From: Caulobacteraceae bacterium
Lineage (GTDB): Bacteria; Pseudomonadota; Alphaproteobacteria; Caulobacterales; Caulobacteraceae
Length of the DNA stretch: 64,000 nucleotides
Assembly: GCA_027489335.1 (NCBI GenBank)
Contig: JAIXZX010000002.1
Coordinates: 1 to 64,000 of the forward strand
Direction: 5' to 3'
Notes under the pieces: model-generated
Database searches by the model: none
The model's input: the letters and a program-made list of their open reading frames with translations, nothing else
What the model was told of the DNA's origin: nothing
Part shown: positions 1 through 8,755 of the stretch, one piece after another
How positions within the stretch are numbered: the first letter of the stretch is position 1
Layout: each line of letters begins with the position of its first letter
Translations under genes and position numbers: made by a program

Positions 1-119
1 CCGGACTTCGCCAGCGTCATCGTGATCGCCGCCGTCAGCGTCGTCTTGCCATGGTCAACGTGACCAATCGTGCCGATGTTGCAATGCGGCTTAGTGCGTT
101 CAAACTTCTCTTTGGCCAT
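1..119 (-). CDS. tuf: Elongation factor Tu, N-terminal fragment (runs off the window)
   Basis: The first 39 codons read leftward from ATG at 119 and leave the window at base 1. They begin [20 protein letters not shown] and continue into the GTP-binding P-loop GHVDHGKTT, which is diagnostic of EF-Tu, the GTPase that delivers aminoacyl-tRNA to the ribosome. An AGGA ribosome site sits five bases before the start. Two tRNA genes on the same strand lie just upstream. This tRNA-Tyr, tRNA-Gly, tuf order is the common bacterial block usually followed by tRNA-Trp, secE and nusG, so co-transcription is likely. Confidence 0.97.
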
Positions 120-171
120 CAGGGTCCTGCCGGCGATGCGCCCGGGGGCGTAGGGGTGAAGAACTGTATAT

Positions 172-245
172 TGGAGCGGGTAGCGGGAATCGAACCCGCA
201 TCCTCAGCTTGGAAGGCTGCTGCACTACCATTGTGCTATACCCGC
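172..245 (-). tRNA. tRNA-Gly (anticodon TCC)
   Basis: On the minus strand this 74-base element folds as a cloverleaf. The acceptor arm is GCGGGTA/TACCCGC, the T-loop contains GGTTCGATTCC and the anticodon loop is CTTCCAA, giving anticodon TCC (glycine). The 3' CCA is encoded. It lies 47 bases downstream of tRNA-Tyr and 52 bases before tuf on the same strand. Confidence 0.97.
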
Positions 246-292
246 GCCGAAGGCTGCGGGGACGCCGCAATACTCCTTTTTGGACCGAGGCG

Positions 293-378
293 TGGTGGGG
301 GAAGTAGGACTCGAACCTACGAAGGCGTACGCCAGCGGATTTACAGTCCGCCCCCTTTGCCACTCGGGACATTCCCCC
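293..378 (-). tRNA. tRNA-Tyr (anticodon GTA)
   Basis: An 86-base class II tRNA on the minus strand with a long variable arm. The acceptor arm is GGGGGAA/TTCCCCC, the anticodon loop is CTGTAAA (anticodon GTA, tyrosine) and CCA is encoded. It is the first gene of the minus-strand tRNA-Tyr/tRNA-Gly/tuf block and stands divergent from rlmB. Confidence 0.97.
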
Positions 379-510
379 GCGCGCTCGGAACCGTCCTGAG
401 CCCTGAACAAATTACCTCCGCCCCGGGTTGCGGCCTCTGCTAGAAGCATCGCCAACAACGTCGGAACGGGCGGAGACCTGTCCCGGCCTCAAAATGGAGC
501 GCGTCTTATA

Positions 511-1302
511 GTGTCGTCGATCCGGGAACGCAACGCGCCCCGAAACAAGCGTCGAAGTGGGCGAGAAACCCCTTCTGTCACAAGGGCTGAGGCCCCCTCC
601 GCGGCCTGGTTCTGGGGCTGGCACGCCGTTCTGGCGGCCCTCGAGAACCCCGATCGGGAGCCCCCTGAGCGAATCTTGGCCACCGCCGAACGGGCCGCCG
701 AACTGTCGAAGCGCTTTCCAAAGCTGGCCATCGAGACGGTTGATTCGCAGCGGCTGGCCAACCTGCTGCCCGGCGCGGTGCACCAGGGCGTGGCTCTGCG
801 TCCCGGCGAGCTGCCCCAGGTGGATCTGGAGTCCTTTGCGCCAGAGAAGGGCGCGGTGCTGCTGATGCTGGATCAGGTCACCGATCCGCAGAACGTCGGC
901 GCCCTGCTGCGATCGGCCGCCGCCTTTGGCTGCGTCGGCGTCATCCTGCAGGACCGCAACGCGCCCCAGCTGACCGGCGCCCTGGCCAAGGCCGCCGTCG
1001 GCGCGGTGGACAAGATCCCCGTGGCGCGGGTGGTGAATCTCTCGCGGGCGCTGGACCAGCTGGCCGACATGGGCTGGCGGGCGGTGGGGCTGGATGGCGA
1101 GGCTGAGGCCACGCTGGACTCCGCCCTGGACGGATCGGCGACAGTCCTGGTGATGGGGTCTGAAGGATCAGGTCTTCGCCGGCTGGTGTCCGAGCACTGC
1201 GACGTCCTGGCGAAGATTCCGATGCCCGGCGGCTTTGAGAGCCTGAACGTCTCGGCGGCGGGCGCCATCGCCCTCTATGAGGCTTCCCGGCCTCGCCCCT
1301 GA
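511..1302 (+). CDS. rlmB: 23S rRNA (guanosine-2'-O-)-methyltransferase RlmB, TrmH/SpoU family
   Basis: A 263-residue SPOUT enzyme expected to methylate the ribose of a guanosine in 23S rRNA using S-adenosylmethionine. All three TrmH motifs are present: LDQVTDPQNVGALLRSAAAFG-like motif 1 (about residues 120-140), VMGSEGSGLRRLV motif 2 (about 215-227) and IPMPGGFESLNVSAAGAIALYE motif 3 near the C-terminus. A SpoU substrate-binding domain (about residues 30-105, WFWGWHAVLAALEN) precedes the catalytic domain. The first 25 residues are basic and low in complexity. The GTG at 511 lacks a clear ribosome site, so the true start could be slightly different. It is divergent from the tRNA/tuf block, a common neighbour arrangement in alphaproteobacteria. 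Confidence 0.93.
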   Translation: MSSIRERNAPRNKRRSGRETPSVTRAEAPSAAWFWGWHAVLAALENPDREPPERILATAERAAELSKRFPKLAIETVDSQRLANLLPGAVHQGVALRPGELPQVDLESFAPEKGAVLLMLDQVTDPQNVGALLRSAAAFGCVGVILQDRNAPQLTGALAKAAVGAVDKIPVARVVNLSRALDQLADMGWRAVGLDGEAEATLDSALDGSATVLVMGSEGSGLRRLVSEHCDVLAKIPMPGGFESLNVSAAGAIALYEASRPRP

Positions 1303-1424
1303 GGGGAAGTAGGTTCCCCTCCGCAGATTCACGGCTTTGATTTCACCGCCACGTCGTGATTTCTTGATTAACCTATCGACGGCGCCGCGTGCGCAGGCAT
1401 CAACACGGGTACGGGGGACGTCCC

Positions 1425-2582
1425 ATGGCGATCAGGACCTTCAAGCAGATCTCGGGGCGTCACGCCCTCGGCCTCCTGGCGACCGCAAGCCTGCTGGCGG
1501 TCGCCGGCTGCAGCGCGCCCTCCGGCCCCAGCGCCCAGAGCGGAGACTACTATTCGGAAGCCCCGCCTCCGCCGCCCCTGATGGGCGGGGCGCCGGGTTC
1601 GGCCGATGACGGCTCTGGCCTCATGGGCGGCCCCCCGACCGATGTGTATCAGGGTCAGGCCCTTCCCCCGGCCGCCTCGCGGCACGAGGGCGTGGTCACC
1701 TTCCGGCGCGCCGACGGGGTGCTGGTCACCACCATGCGGCCGATCGCCAATCCGGAGGACATGACGGCAGAAGAGCGCCGCCGGGTTTATGGCGATCGCC
1801 CCGCCCGCACTGCAGCGGCCGCCCCGCCCCGCCGGGCCTATAGCAGCGACGCCCGGGTGGCCCCGGCCCCCGTTCGCGCTCCAGCCCCCGTCGCCTCCGC
1901 CCCCACCGCCCCGGCGCGCCCTGCGCCCGTCGCTCAGGCTCCCGCGCCGAAGGCGCCTGCGGCCCAACCGCCGGCCGCCCAGGCGCCGGCGGTGAAATCG
2001 CCCCAGGCCAAGGCTCCGGTCGCGCCGGCCGCTCCAGCCCCCAGCGCCAGCGCGCCGGCTGGGTCGCCGGACGCCGAGACCCCCAGGGGCGGCGGCTTCT
2101 TCAGTTTCCTGGAGCGCTTCAAGTTCTGGGATCGCGACGACTCCGAACGGGCCGCTGAAAGCGCCGGTCAAGCCGCCGACCAGGCCGATGAGCTGGCCGG
2201 CCAGGCGGCCGACGCCGCAAGCACAGCGGCCGCCGACGCCAGCCAGGCGGTCGAGAGCCAGGGTGTCTCCACCCGGACGGTCCTGCTGGCCCTGGCGGTT
2301 CTGGCCGGGGTGCTGATCCTGGCGGCCATTTCGCGCAACGCCGCGGCCAAGCGCCGGGAAACCCAACGTCGCCGGCGGTTCCAGACCTTCGGCTATGGGT
2401 CGGGCGCCTCGGCCACGGCCGATGAGCCGGACCACGACCGCGGTTCCGGGCTCGCCGCTCCCCTGGCGGCGGCTGCGGCCGGCGCGGTGGCGGCCACGGC
2501 CTTCGCCCATCACCAGGACAAGAAGGACGAGGACGAGCACGACGAGGCCCATAAGGCCGAACCCGAGCATGAGCCCGCCTGA
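1425..2582 (+). CDS. Pro/Ala-rich putative lipoprotein with an internal membrane segment
   Basis: The 385-residue protein starts at ATG 1425 behind a GGGGGA site. An earlier in-frame start at 1389 has no such site and would bury the signal peptide. A hydrophobic leader ends in the lipobox LAVAGC (Cys29). Residues about 128-213 are low-complexity Ala/Pro with APAP-type repeats that could span the periplasm. A short aromatic block (FFSFLERFKFWDRD) and an alanine-rich helical stretch precede a clear transmembrane segment (about 285-303). Basic KRRETQRRRR follows, then an acidic His-rich tail. Having both a lipid anchor and a downstream membrane helix is unusual. I do not recognise a family, and the function is unknown. 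Confidence 0.82.
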   Translation: MAIRTFKQISGRHALGLLATASLLAVAGCSAPSGPSAQSGDYYSEAPPPPPLMGGAPGSADDGSGLMGGPPTDVYQGQALPPAASRHEGVVTFRRADGVLVTTMRPIANPEDMTAEERRRVYGDRPARTAAAAPPRRAYSSDARVAPAPVRAPAPVASAPTAPARPAPVAQAPAPKAPAAQPPAAQAPAVKSPQAKAPVAPAAPAPSASAPAGSPDAETPRGGGFFSFLERFKFWDRDDSERAAESAGQAADQADELAGQAADAASTAAADASQAVESQGVSTRTVLLALAVLAGVLILAAISRNAAAKRRETQRRRRFQTFGYGSGASATADEPDHDRGSGLAAPLAAAAAGAVAATAFAHHQDKKDEDEHDEAHKAEPEHEPA

Positions 2583-2660
2583 GCAGCGCCTGGCGCTGTG
2601 AATCACCGACCCGAAGAATAGGCGTTGCGGAGGCCTTGAGCCTGTCGCATTGAGGCGATC

Positions 2661-3389
2661 ATGTTTGAGTCATTGCTCGCCGAACACGGCCCCGCCCTTA
2701 CCGCACTGTTTCAGGTGCTCCTCATCGACTTGGTCCTGGCCGGCGACAACGCCGTCGCCGTGGGCCTGGCCGCCGGCGCCCTGCCCGCCGATCAGCGCAA
2801 GAAGGCCATTCTTTATGGCCTGATCGCCGCGGTGGTCATGCGGATCGGCTTTGCGCTGATCACTACCCAGCTGCTTGGCGTCATCGGCCTGCTGTTCGCC
2901 GGCGGCCTGCTGCTGATGTGGGTATGCTGGAAGATGTGGAAGGAACTGCGCGAGCAGGCCGTCCATGACGAGGCCGACGCCGAGGCCGTGCTGGACGGCG
3001 ATCCGACCACCGAACCTTCGGCCCGCCCGGTCAAGAGCTTCCGCGCGGCCTTCATCCAGATCCTGATCGCCGACCTGTCCATGTCTCTGGACAATGTGCT
3101 GGCGGTGGCCGGCGCGGCCCGGGAGCATCCGGGCATCCTGGTCTTTGGCCTCATCCTCTCCATCGCCCTGATGGGGGTGGCCGCTACCTACATCGCCAGC
3201 CTGCTGCACAAGTATCGGTGGATCGGCTATATCGGCCTGGCCGTGGTGCTCTACGTCGCTCTGTCCATGGTCTGGGAAGGTCACCGCAACGCCGTGGTGA
3301 AGCTCAACCAGACGGACTCCTACAACGCCGTCATGCCAGGCTTCCTGGACATTTCGCCGGAAGAGGCCGCCGAGCACCGGCTGCACTAG
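2661..3389 (+). CDS. TerC/YjbE-family integral membrane protein
   Basis: A 242-residue polytopic membrane protein with the two diagnostic repeats of the TerC superfamily: DLVLAGDNAVAVG (Asp29-Asn30) and SMSLDNVLAVAG (Asp144-Asn145). An acidic loop of about 30 residues lies between the two halves. Family members are linked to metal handling, such as manganese export and tellurium resistance, but the substrate here cannot be read from sequence. Length fits the short YjbE-like branch. The 78-base leader is too short for a full yybP-ykoY manganese riboswitch. A small hairpin (CAGCGCC/GGCGCTG) just after the upstream stop may be a weak terminator. Confidence 0.9.
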   Translation: MFESLLAEHGPALTALFQVLLIDLVLAGDNAVAVGLAAGALPADQRKKAILYGLIAAVVMRIGFALITTQLLGVIGLLFAGGLLLMWVCWKMWKELREQAVHDEADAEAVLDGDPTTEPSARPVKSFRAAFIQILIADLSMSLDNVLAVAGAAREHPGILVFGLILSIALMGVAATYIASLLHKYRWIGYIGLAVVLYVALSMVWEGHRNAVVKLNQTDSYNAVMPGFLDISPEEAAEHRLH

Positions 3390-3450
3390 ACGCAGGGTCA
3401 AGGCCGGGGCGGGAGCGTCCCGGCCAGCCCCCTTCAGAGGGAGCGCAAGG

Positions 3451-4500
3451 ATGGCGGCCTACAAGGCGCGGCTGAGCGAAGACCTCGATCGATGGATCGC
3501 CCAGGGCCTGGTGGCGCCTGAGTCCCGCCAGCCCATCCTCGACAGCGTGGCCGAGGCCCGCCGGATTGACGCCGGCGTCGCCCTGGCGGTGATGGGCGCC
3601 GTTCTGGCGGGCCTGGCGGCCATAGCCTTCGTGGCGGCCAACTGGGATGTCATCCCTCGCCTGGCCCGTTTCGTCCTGATCCTCAGCGTCTTCGCCGTCA
3701 CCTGCGCAGGCGCAGCCTGGGCGGCCCTGCGTGGTCGGCCGCTCGTCCGTGACGTCCTGCTTGGGGTCGCGGCCCTTATCTACGCCGGGGCCATCGGCCT
3801 GACCGGACAGATCTTCGACCTCGCCGGCGATCCCCAGGCGGCGCTGCGCGGCGCGGGCCTTGCCGCGGCCCTGCTGGCCCTGGCCGGGCGCGCCAACGCA
3901 GCCGCCATCGCCGCCGTCGCCCTCATTGCGCTCGGCGACTTCGCCGGACCCGAGGGTCTGTTTGGACTGCACCTTCGCTGGCTGGCCATCGCCGCCCCCG
4001 CCGGCGCGCTTCTGGCCCTGGCCTGGCGCAGCCGCAGCCTCGCCCATCTGGCAGGCCCCGCCCTGGTGCTGGGCTGGCTGTTCGCCGCGCCCGACGTGCG
4101 GCCGGAGGGCTATCTGGCCCTGGCCTCAGCCTTCGCGCTGGCCGGCGCGGCCGCGCGTTGGGCCAATGAGCAGGAGCGCCGCGCCGCCGGGATCATCTTC
4201 GCCTGGATGGCGGTGGGCGCCCTTGCCGCATTCGCCGCCGCCGGTCTGTCCAGCGAGGTCTACGGTCTCATCCACCGCCTGGCCTGGCTGATCATCTCCG
4301 GCGGCGTCATCGCACTCGGCCTGCATGATCGCGCCGGCGGGGTCACCGCCGCAGGCGTCCTGTCGGCCATCGCCGCCGTCAGCGCCATCCTGATGGATCT
4401 CGGCCTCGGGCTCATGACCGCAGCAGGTGTCTTCGCCGGCTGCGCCATCCTGGCCCTGGTGGCAGGCGGCCTCCTTCGCCGTAGAAGGGTCAAGGCATGA
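3451..4500 (+). CDS. DUF2157 integral membrane protein
   Basis: The 349-residue protein has a soluble N-terminal region of about 45 residues (LSEDLDRWIAQGLVAPESRQPIL), typical of DUF2157, followed by about nine or ten hydrophobic segments. Family hallmarks are the AFVAANWDVIP loop near residue 70 and GLTGQIFDLAGDP near residue 118. A ribosome site (AGAGGGAGCGCAAGG) precedes the ATG. Its stop overlaps the start of the next gene (ATGA at 4497-4500), so translation is probably coupled. DUF2157 proteins commonly pair with a GDYXXLXY protein, as here. The molecular function is unknown. Confidence 0.88.
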   Translation: MAAYKARLSEDLDRWIAQGLVAPESRQPILDSVAEARRIDAGVALAVMGAVLAGLAAIAFVAANWDVIPRLARFVLILSVFAVTCAGAAWAALRGRPLVRDVLLGVAALIYAGAIGLTGQIFDLAGDPQAALRGAGLAAALLALAGRANAAAIAAVALIALGDFAGPEGLFGLHLRWLAIAAPAGALLALAWRSRSLAHLAGPALVLGWLFAAPDVRPEGYLALASAFALAGAAARWANEQERRAAGIIFAWMAVGALAAFAAAGLSSEVYGLIHRLAWLIISGGVIALGLHDRAGGVTAAGVLSAIAAVSAILMDLGLGLMTAAGVFAGCAILALVAGGLLRRRRVKA

Positions 4501-5144
4501 ACCGGCTGTCGACCCCCCGCGCGCTGGCCCTGCGGATTGGCGCGGTGGCCCTCCTGCTCATGGTCGCCCTGGTCGGCCTGCTGGTGCGCGAAGACCGCGC
4601 CCGCGCCGATGGTGAGGAGGTGCGGCTCGCCATGGAGGCTGTCGATCCCCGCAGCCTGCTCAGCGGCCACTATGCGGCCCTGCAGCTGGTGGAGCGCCTG
4701 GACGACGGCGCCCCCTGCCCGCCGGACCTCGAGGCCCATTACGGCCAGGACGACAGTTGGGTCGCCCTGTCCCCGACAGCGGACAACACCCATCGAGTTT
4801 CCGGCGCCGGGGCGACACGAGAGGCCGCCCTGCGTCATGGGCCCGTGGTGGTGCGCGGCCAGGCCGATTGCCGCCAGGCCTTTCTCGCCCCGCCCCGCGA
4901 GCCTAATGAGGCCGCGCCGCCAACGGACGACCGACCGCAGGAAACCTTCATCACCCTCGACATCGGCGTTGATCGCTTCTACGCCGACCAGACGAAGGCC
5001 GAAGCCCTGGAGGCCGCCCTGCGCCGCCAGGGCGACGCCGCCGCTCCGCCAGCCTTCGCCATCGTCTCCATCGGCCAGGACGGCCGGGGACGCCTGAAGG
5101 GCGTCGAGGTGGGCGGGACCCGCGCAGACCTGAACTGGTTCTAG
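4497..5144 (+). CDS. GDYXXLXY-type membrane-anchored protein (DUF2157 partner)
   Basis: A 215-residue protein with one N-terminal membrane helix (about residues 11-28) and an extracytoplasmic domain. Just after the helix, EVRLAMEAVDPRSLLSGHYAALQL matches the family's VDPRSxxxGDYxxLxY signature in position, but here the aspartate is histidine and the final tyrosine is leucine (SGHYAALQL). The C-terminal half, around ITLDIGVDRFYADQTKAEALE, also fits the family, where a short catalogue of YFVxxG-like sequence is expected. The ATGA overlap with the DUF2157 gene implies a joint product. Function is not known. Confidence 0.82.
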   Translation: MNRLSTPRALALRIGAVALLLMVALVGLLVREDRARADGEEVRLAMEAVDPRSLLSGHYAALQLVERLDDGAPCPPDLEAHYGQDDSWVALSPTADNTHRVSGAGATREAALRHGPVVVRGQADCRQAFLAPPREPNEAAPPTDDRPQETFITLDIGVDRFYADQTKAEALEAALRRQGDAAAPPAFAIVSIGQDGRGRLKGVEVGGTRADLNWF

Positions 5145-5146
5145 AC

Positions 5147-6373
5147 ATGGACGACCCCAAGACGCCGGACGTCGCCGTCATCGGCGGCGGACCGGCCGGG
5201 CTGATGGCCGCCGAGACTCTGGCGGGGGCCGGGCTGTCGGTGGCGGTCTACGAACGGATGCCGAGCCTCGGGCGGCGGTTTCTGATGGCCGGTCGTGGCG
5301 GGCTAAATCTCACCCATTCCGAGCCCATGGCCGAGTTCATGGGTCGTTATGGCGAGGCCGCTAACCCGCTTGGCGGCCCGGTCGAGGCTTTCGACCCGCA
5401 AGCTTTACGCGCCTGGGCTGAAGGGCTCGGCCAGGAGACCTTTGTAGGCTCCAGCGGCCGGGTCTTTCCCCGGACGCTGAAGGCCTCTCCTTTGCTCCGG
5501 GCCTGGCTCGGCCGATTGGACGCTTCGGGCGTCCGCTTTCACCAGCGTCACCACTGGACCGGCTGGAGCGCCGAGGGCGCCCTCAGGTTCGAGACGCCTG
5601 CGGGCGAGGTGGTGGTCCTACCCGCCGCCACGGTGCTGGCGCTGGGCGGCGCGAGCTGGCCAAGACTCGGCGCCGACGGCGCCTGGGCGGACGCCTTGAG
5701 GGGCATTGGCGCGCCAGTGGCCCCCTTCGCCCCGACCAATATGGGGGTTCTGGCCGACTGGAGCCCAGCCTTCGCAGAGCGCTTCGCCGGCGCGCCGCTC
5801 AAGGCCGTGGCGCTCACCCTTGGCGAACAGACCATCCGGGGCGAGGCTCTGGTGGCCGCCTACGGGCTTGAAGGCGGCGGGATCTACGCCCTGTCCGGCG
5901 ACATCCGCCGCGCGCTGGCGAACGGCGGCGGGGGGCGATTGCACATCGACCTGCGGCCAGAGATGCGCCGGGGCGACTTGGCCTCCCGCCTCATCGGCGG
6001 CCGCGCCGGCGACAGCCTGTCCAATCGGCTGCGCAAGATGCTGAAACTCTCACCCGTGGAGATCGCCCTCCTGCGGGAAACCTTCGGCGCCGAGCTGCCC
6101 CGCAGCCCGGTCGGCCTGGCGGAAGCGATAAAGGCCGTCCCCGTGCCGCTTACCGGGGTGGCGGGCCTTGACCGGGCCATTTCCAGCGCCGGCGGTCTGA
6201 GGTTCGAGGGCCTGGACGAGCGCCTGATGCTCAAGGCGCGGCCGGGCGTCTTCGCCGCCGGCGAGATGCTGGACTGGGAGGCGCCCACCGGCGGCTACCT
6301 GTTGCAGGCCAGCTTCGCCACCGGCCGGGCCGCGGCCCAGGGCGCGATCGACTGGCTGGCTGAGCAGCCCTAA
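5147..6373 (+). CDS. TIGR03862-type flavoprotein (HI0933/BaiN-like FAD oxidoreductase)
   Basis: The 408-residue protein starts with a Rossmann FAD-binding motif, [15 protein letters not shown] (glycines 13-18), followed by [17 protein letters not shown], the signature of the HI0933/YhiN flavoprotein family. The C-terminus [27 protein letters not shown] is the closing FAD-contact segment. Length and the Ser-rich middle fit the TIGR03862 branch rather than BaiN itself. The physiological substrate of this branch is not established. It starts two bases after the preceding stop, so it is probably in the same operon. Its end overlaps the convergent metG end by four bases. Confidence 0.88.
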   Translation: MDDPKTPDVAVIGGGPAGLMAAETLAGAGLSVAVYERMPSLGRRFLMAGRGGLNLTHSEPMAEFMGRYGEAANPLGGPVEAFDPQALRAWAEGLGQETFVGSSGRVFPRTLKASPLLRAWLGRLDASGVRFHQRHHWTGWSAEGALRFETPAGEVVVLPAATVLALGGASWPRLGADGAWADALRGIGAPVAPFAPTNMGVLADWSPAFAERFAGAPLKAVALTLGEQTIRGEALVAAYGLEGGGIYALSGDIRRALANGGGGRLHIDLRPEMRRGDLASRLIGGRAGDSLSNRLRKMLKLSPVEIALLRETFGAELPRSPVGLAEAIKAVPVPLTGVAGLDRAISSAGGLRFEGLDERLMLKARPGVFAAGEMLDWEAPTGGYLLQASFATGRAAAQGAIDWLAEQP

Positions 6374-8187
6374 GCCGGTTCAGCCTCCGCGCCACCGAAA
6401 CGCTCCCGCCATTCCTCGACCTGCGCGTCCTCGATCTTGCGGAACAGGACGTCAGGAGCCGCGACCGTCGTCCCCGGCTTCAATGCGTTCAGCAGGGCGG
6501 CGCCCTCACCCTCCGGCCAGCGCCCGGGGAAAGCCTCGCCCACCCCGCCAGCGATCTTCTCGGCAGCGAAGGGGATGAACGGCTCAGACACCTTGGCGAA
6601 CAGCGCCACCAGGTTGAGGCCGGTGCGGACAGCGACGGCGGCCCGGTCCCGGTCCGTCTTGATGGCGGTCCAGGGCGCAGCCTCGGTCAGATACTGGTTG
6701 CCCAGCACCCAGAGCTGGCGCAGCGCCTGGGCCGATTTGCGCATCTCCATGGCTTCCATCAGCTCGGTCAGCTCGGCGAGCTTGGCCTGCACATCAGCGG
6801 CCAGCTTGATCTCAAGGTCGCCGGGCTCCCCACCGTCAGGCACGACGCCCTCAAATCGGGTCTCGGTGAACTTCAGGATGCGGTTGACGAAATTACCCAG
6901 CACATCGGCCAGGTCCGCATTCACCTGGGCCTGGAACTGCTCCCAGGTGAAGGTCGCGTCCGAACCTTCCGGCGCATTGGCGACGACCCACCACCGCCAG
7001 TAGTCGGCGGGCAGGAGTTCAAGCGCCTGGTCCATGAACACACCGCGCTTCTGCGAGGTGGAGAACTTGCCGCCGTAATAGTCCAGCCAGTTGAACCCCT
7101 TCAGCTGGTCCACCAGCTTCCAGGGCGCATTGTTGACCGCCCGCCAGGCGCCGTCGGGACCGCGCTGCTCATTGGCCCCGATGAGGGTGCAAGGGAAGCC
7201 GACGGTGTGGAAGGGCACGTTGTCCTTGCCCATGAACTCCACATAGGTGACGTCGGCGGCGAGCGGCTCGCGCCACCAGCGCTCCCACTCAGCCTCATCA
7301 GCCTGGCCGCGCCCCTCGGCCGCGGCCTTGGCGTCGGCCCACTCCCAGGTGGCGCCGATATACTCGATGGGGGCGTCGAACCAGACATAGAAGACCTTGC
7401 CCGCCAGACCTTCGACGTCTGGCGTGGCGCCATCGGGATTGGGGCCCCATTCGGCGGCGTTGACCGGCACGCCCCATTCCAGATCTCGGGTGATCCCCCG
7501 GTCCTGCAGCCCTTCGTCCAGCCATTTCAGCGCAATGGAGGTGACCAGCAGCGGCCAGTCGCCCTTCTTGCCGTCGATCCAGGTCCGAAGCTTGTCGGAA
7601 AACAGGCTCTGACGAAGGAACAGGTGCTTCGAGGGCCGGATCTCGATGTCCTCTGAGCCCGAGACCGCCGAGCGGGGCGCGATCAGGTCGGCGGGATCGA
7701 GCACCCGGGTGCAGTTCTCGCACTGGTCCCCGCGGGCGGCGGTGTAGCCGCAGTGCGGGCATGTCCCGATCACATAGCGGTCAGGCAGGAAGCGCTTATC
7801 GGCGTTCGAATAGACCTGCTGGGTGACCTTTTCCTCGATGAGGCCGGCCTCCCACAGGGTCTGAGCCAGACGCTGGGTCATCTTGCGGTTCTGTGGCGAG
7901 GACGACCGGCCGAAATGGTCCCAAGAGAGGCCAAACTTCGCGCCGAGCTCGGCCTGAACCTCATGCTGCCTCGCGCAGAAGGTCGCCGGATCGATGCCCG
8001 CCTCGGCCGCCGCCAGCTCGGTGGGCGTGCCGTGTTCGTCCGTGGCGCAGATATACAGGGTCTCGCGGCCCCGGGACCGCTGGAACCGCGCATAGACATC
8101 GGCCGGCAACATGGAGCCCGCGAGCGTCCCCAGGTGCTTGATCCCGTTGATGTAGGGCAAGGCCGAGGTGATGAGGATGCGGGACAT
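6370..8187 (-). CDS. metG: Methionyl-tRNA synthetase
   Basis: A 605-residue class I aminoacyl-tRNA synthetase that charges tRNA-Met. The HIGH-like motif is [10 protein letters not shown] (residues 11-20). The zinc knuckle is CPHCGY...CENC (Cys143, 146, 156, 159). DEHGT (about 50-54) and the WFDAPIEY active-site strand are present. The KMSKS-like loop reads KFSTSQKRG (about residue 374), with Thr in place of the second Lys. This is a deviation from the textbook motif, but the rest is intact. The C-terminal anticodon-binding helical domain is present, with no EMAP/Trbp111-like appendix. It is convergent with the flavoprotein gene, sharing four bases at the stops. Confidence 0.97.
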   Translation of the reverse strand: MSRILITSALPYINGIKHLGTLAGSMLPADVYARFQRSRGRETLYICATDEHGTPTELAAAEAGIDPATFCARQHEVQAELGAKFGLSWDHFGRSSSPQNRKMTQRLAQTLWEAGLIEEKVTQQVYSNADKRFLPDRYVIGTCPHCGYTAARGDQCENCTRVLDPADLIAPRSAVSGSEDIEIRPSKHLFLRQSLFSDKLRTWIDGKKGDWPLLVTSIALKWLDEGLQDRGITRDLEWGVPVNAAEWGPNPDGATPDVEGLAGKVFYVWFDAPIEYIGATWEWADAKAAAEGRGQADEAEWERWWREPLAADVTYVEFMGKDNVPFHTVGFPCTLIGANEQRGPDGAWRAVNNAPWKLVDQLKGFNWLDYYGGKFSTSQKRGVFMDQALELLPADYWRWWVVANAPEGSDATFTWEQFQAQVNADLADVLGNFVNRILKFTETRFEGVVPDGGEPGDLEIKLAADVQAKLAELTELMEAMEMRKSAQALRQLWVLGNQYLTEAAPWTAIKTDRDRAAVAVRTGLNLVALFAKVSEPFIPFAAEKIAGGVGEAFPGRWPEGEGAALLNALKPGTTVAAPDVLFRKIEDAQVEEWRERFGGAEAEPA

Positions 8188-8278
8188 GGGTCTGCCGGCT
8201 CGTATGAGAGGGTCGTGAGGGCGGGCTTATATGGCGCCGCGTCCGGCTTGCCAAAAGCCGTGACCATGGCGGCGGCGC

Positions 8279-8662
8279 TTAGACGCGGATCGGCCCCTTG
8301 AAGATGAACAGGGCGCCGGCCGCGATCAGGCAAAAGCCGATGGCGTGGTTCCAGGTGAACCGCTCCCCCAGATAGGTCACCGAGAAGACGGCGAAGACCG
8401 CGAGCGTGATGACCTCCTGCATCGTCTTGAGCTCGGCCGGCGAATAGACATCCCGGCCGATCCGATTGGCGGGCACGGCCAGGCAGTATTCGAAGAAGGC
8501 GATGCCCCAGCTCACCAGGATGATGATCCAGAGCGGCCGGTGCTCGACCTTCAGGTGGCCGTACCAGGCGAAGGTCATGAAAATATTGGAGAACACCAGC
8601 AGAACCACGGGGGCCGCAAAGGCCATCAGGGGGGTCAGGCCAGGCGCCAGGCTGGGGGGCAT
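8279..8662 (-). CDS. DMT-superfamily DUF486 membrane protein
   Basis: A 127-residue protein with four predicted membrane helices. Family features include SNIFMTFAWYGHLK in the first helix region, the WIIILVSWGIAFFEYCLAVPANRIG core and the ending GLCLIAAGALFIFKGPIR-like segment (here GFCLIAAGALFIFKGPIRV). DUF486 proteins are small relatives of drug/metabolite transporters with no assigned substrate. ATG at 8662 has a GGAGA ribosome site. It is divergent from the polyamine ABC operon, with 93 bases between the two starts. Confidence 0.9.
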   Translation of the reverse strand: MPPSLAPGLTPLMAFAAPVVLLVFSNIFMTFAWYGHLKVEHRPLWIIILVSWGIAFFEYCLAVPANRIGRDVYSPAELKTMQEVITLAVFAVFSVTYLGERFTWNHAIGFCLIAAGALFIFKGPIRV

Positions 8663-8755
8663 TGAAGGTCTCCGGGGCTTGCGGCGTCGATTGGGGACTT
8701 AACCCCCGCGCCATCAGCCTTATAAGCAGGTGCTGGGCTGCTGAGGGAGAGCGTG

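Noticed and set aside
2583..2660. A possible yybP-ykoY manganese riboswitch before the TerC-type gene
   Set aside because: The leader is only 78 bases and shows none of the conserved core, only a small hairpin.
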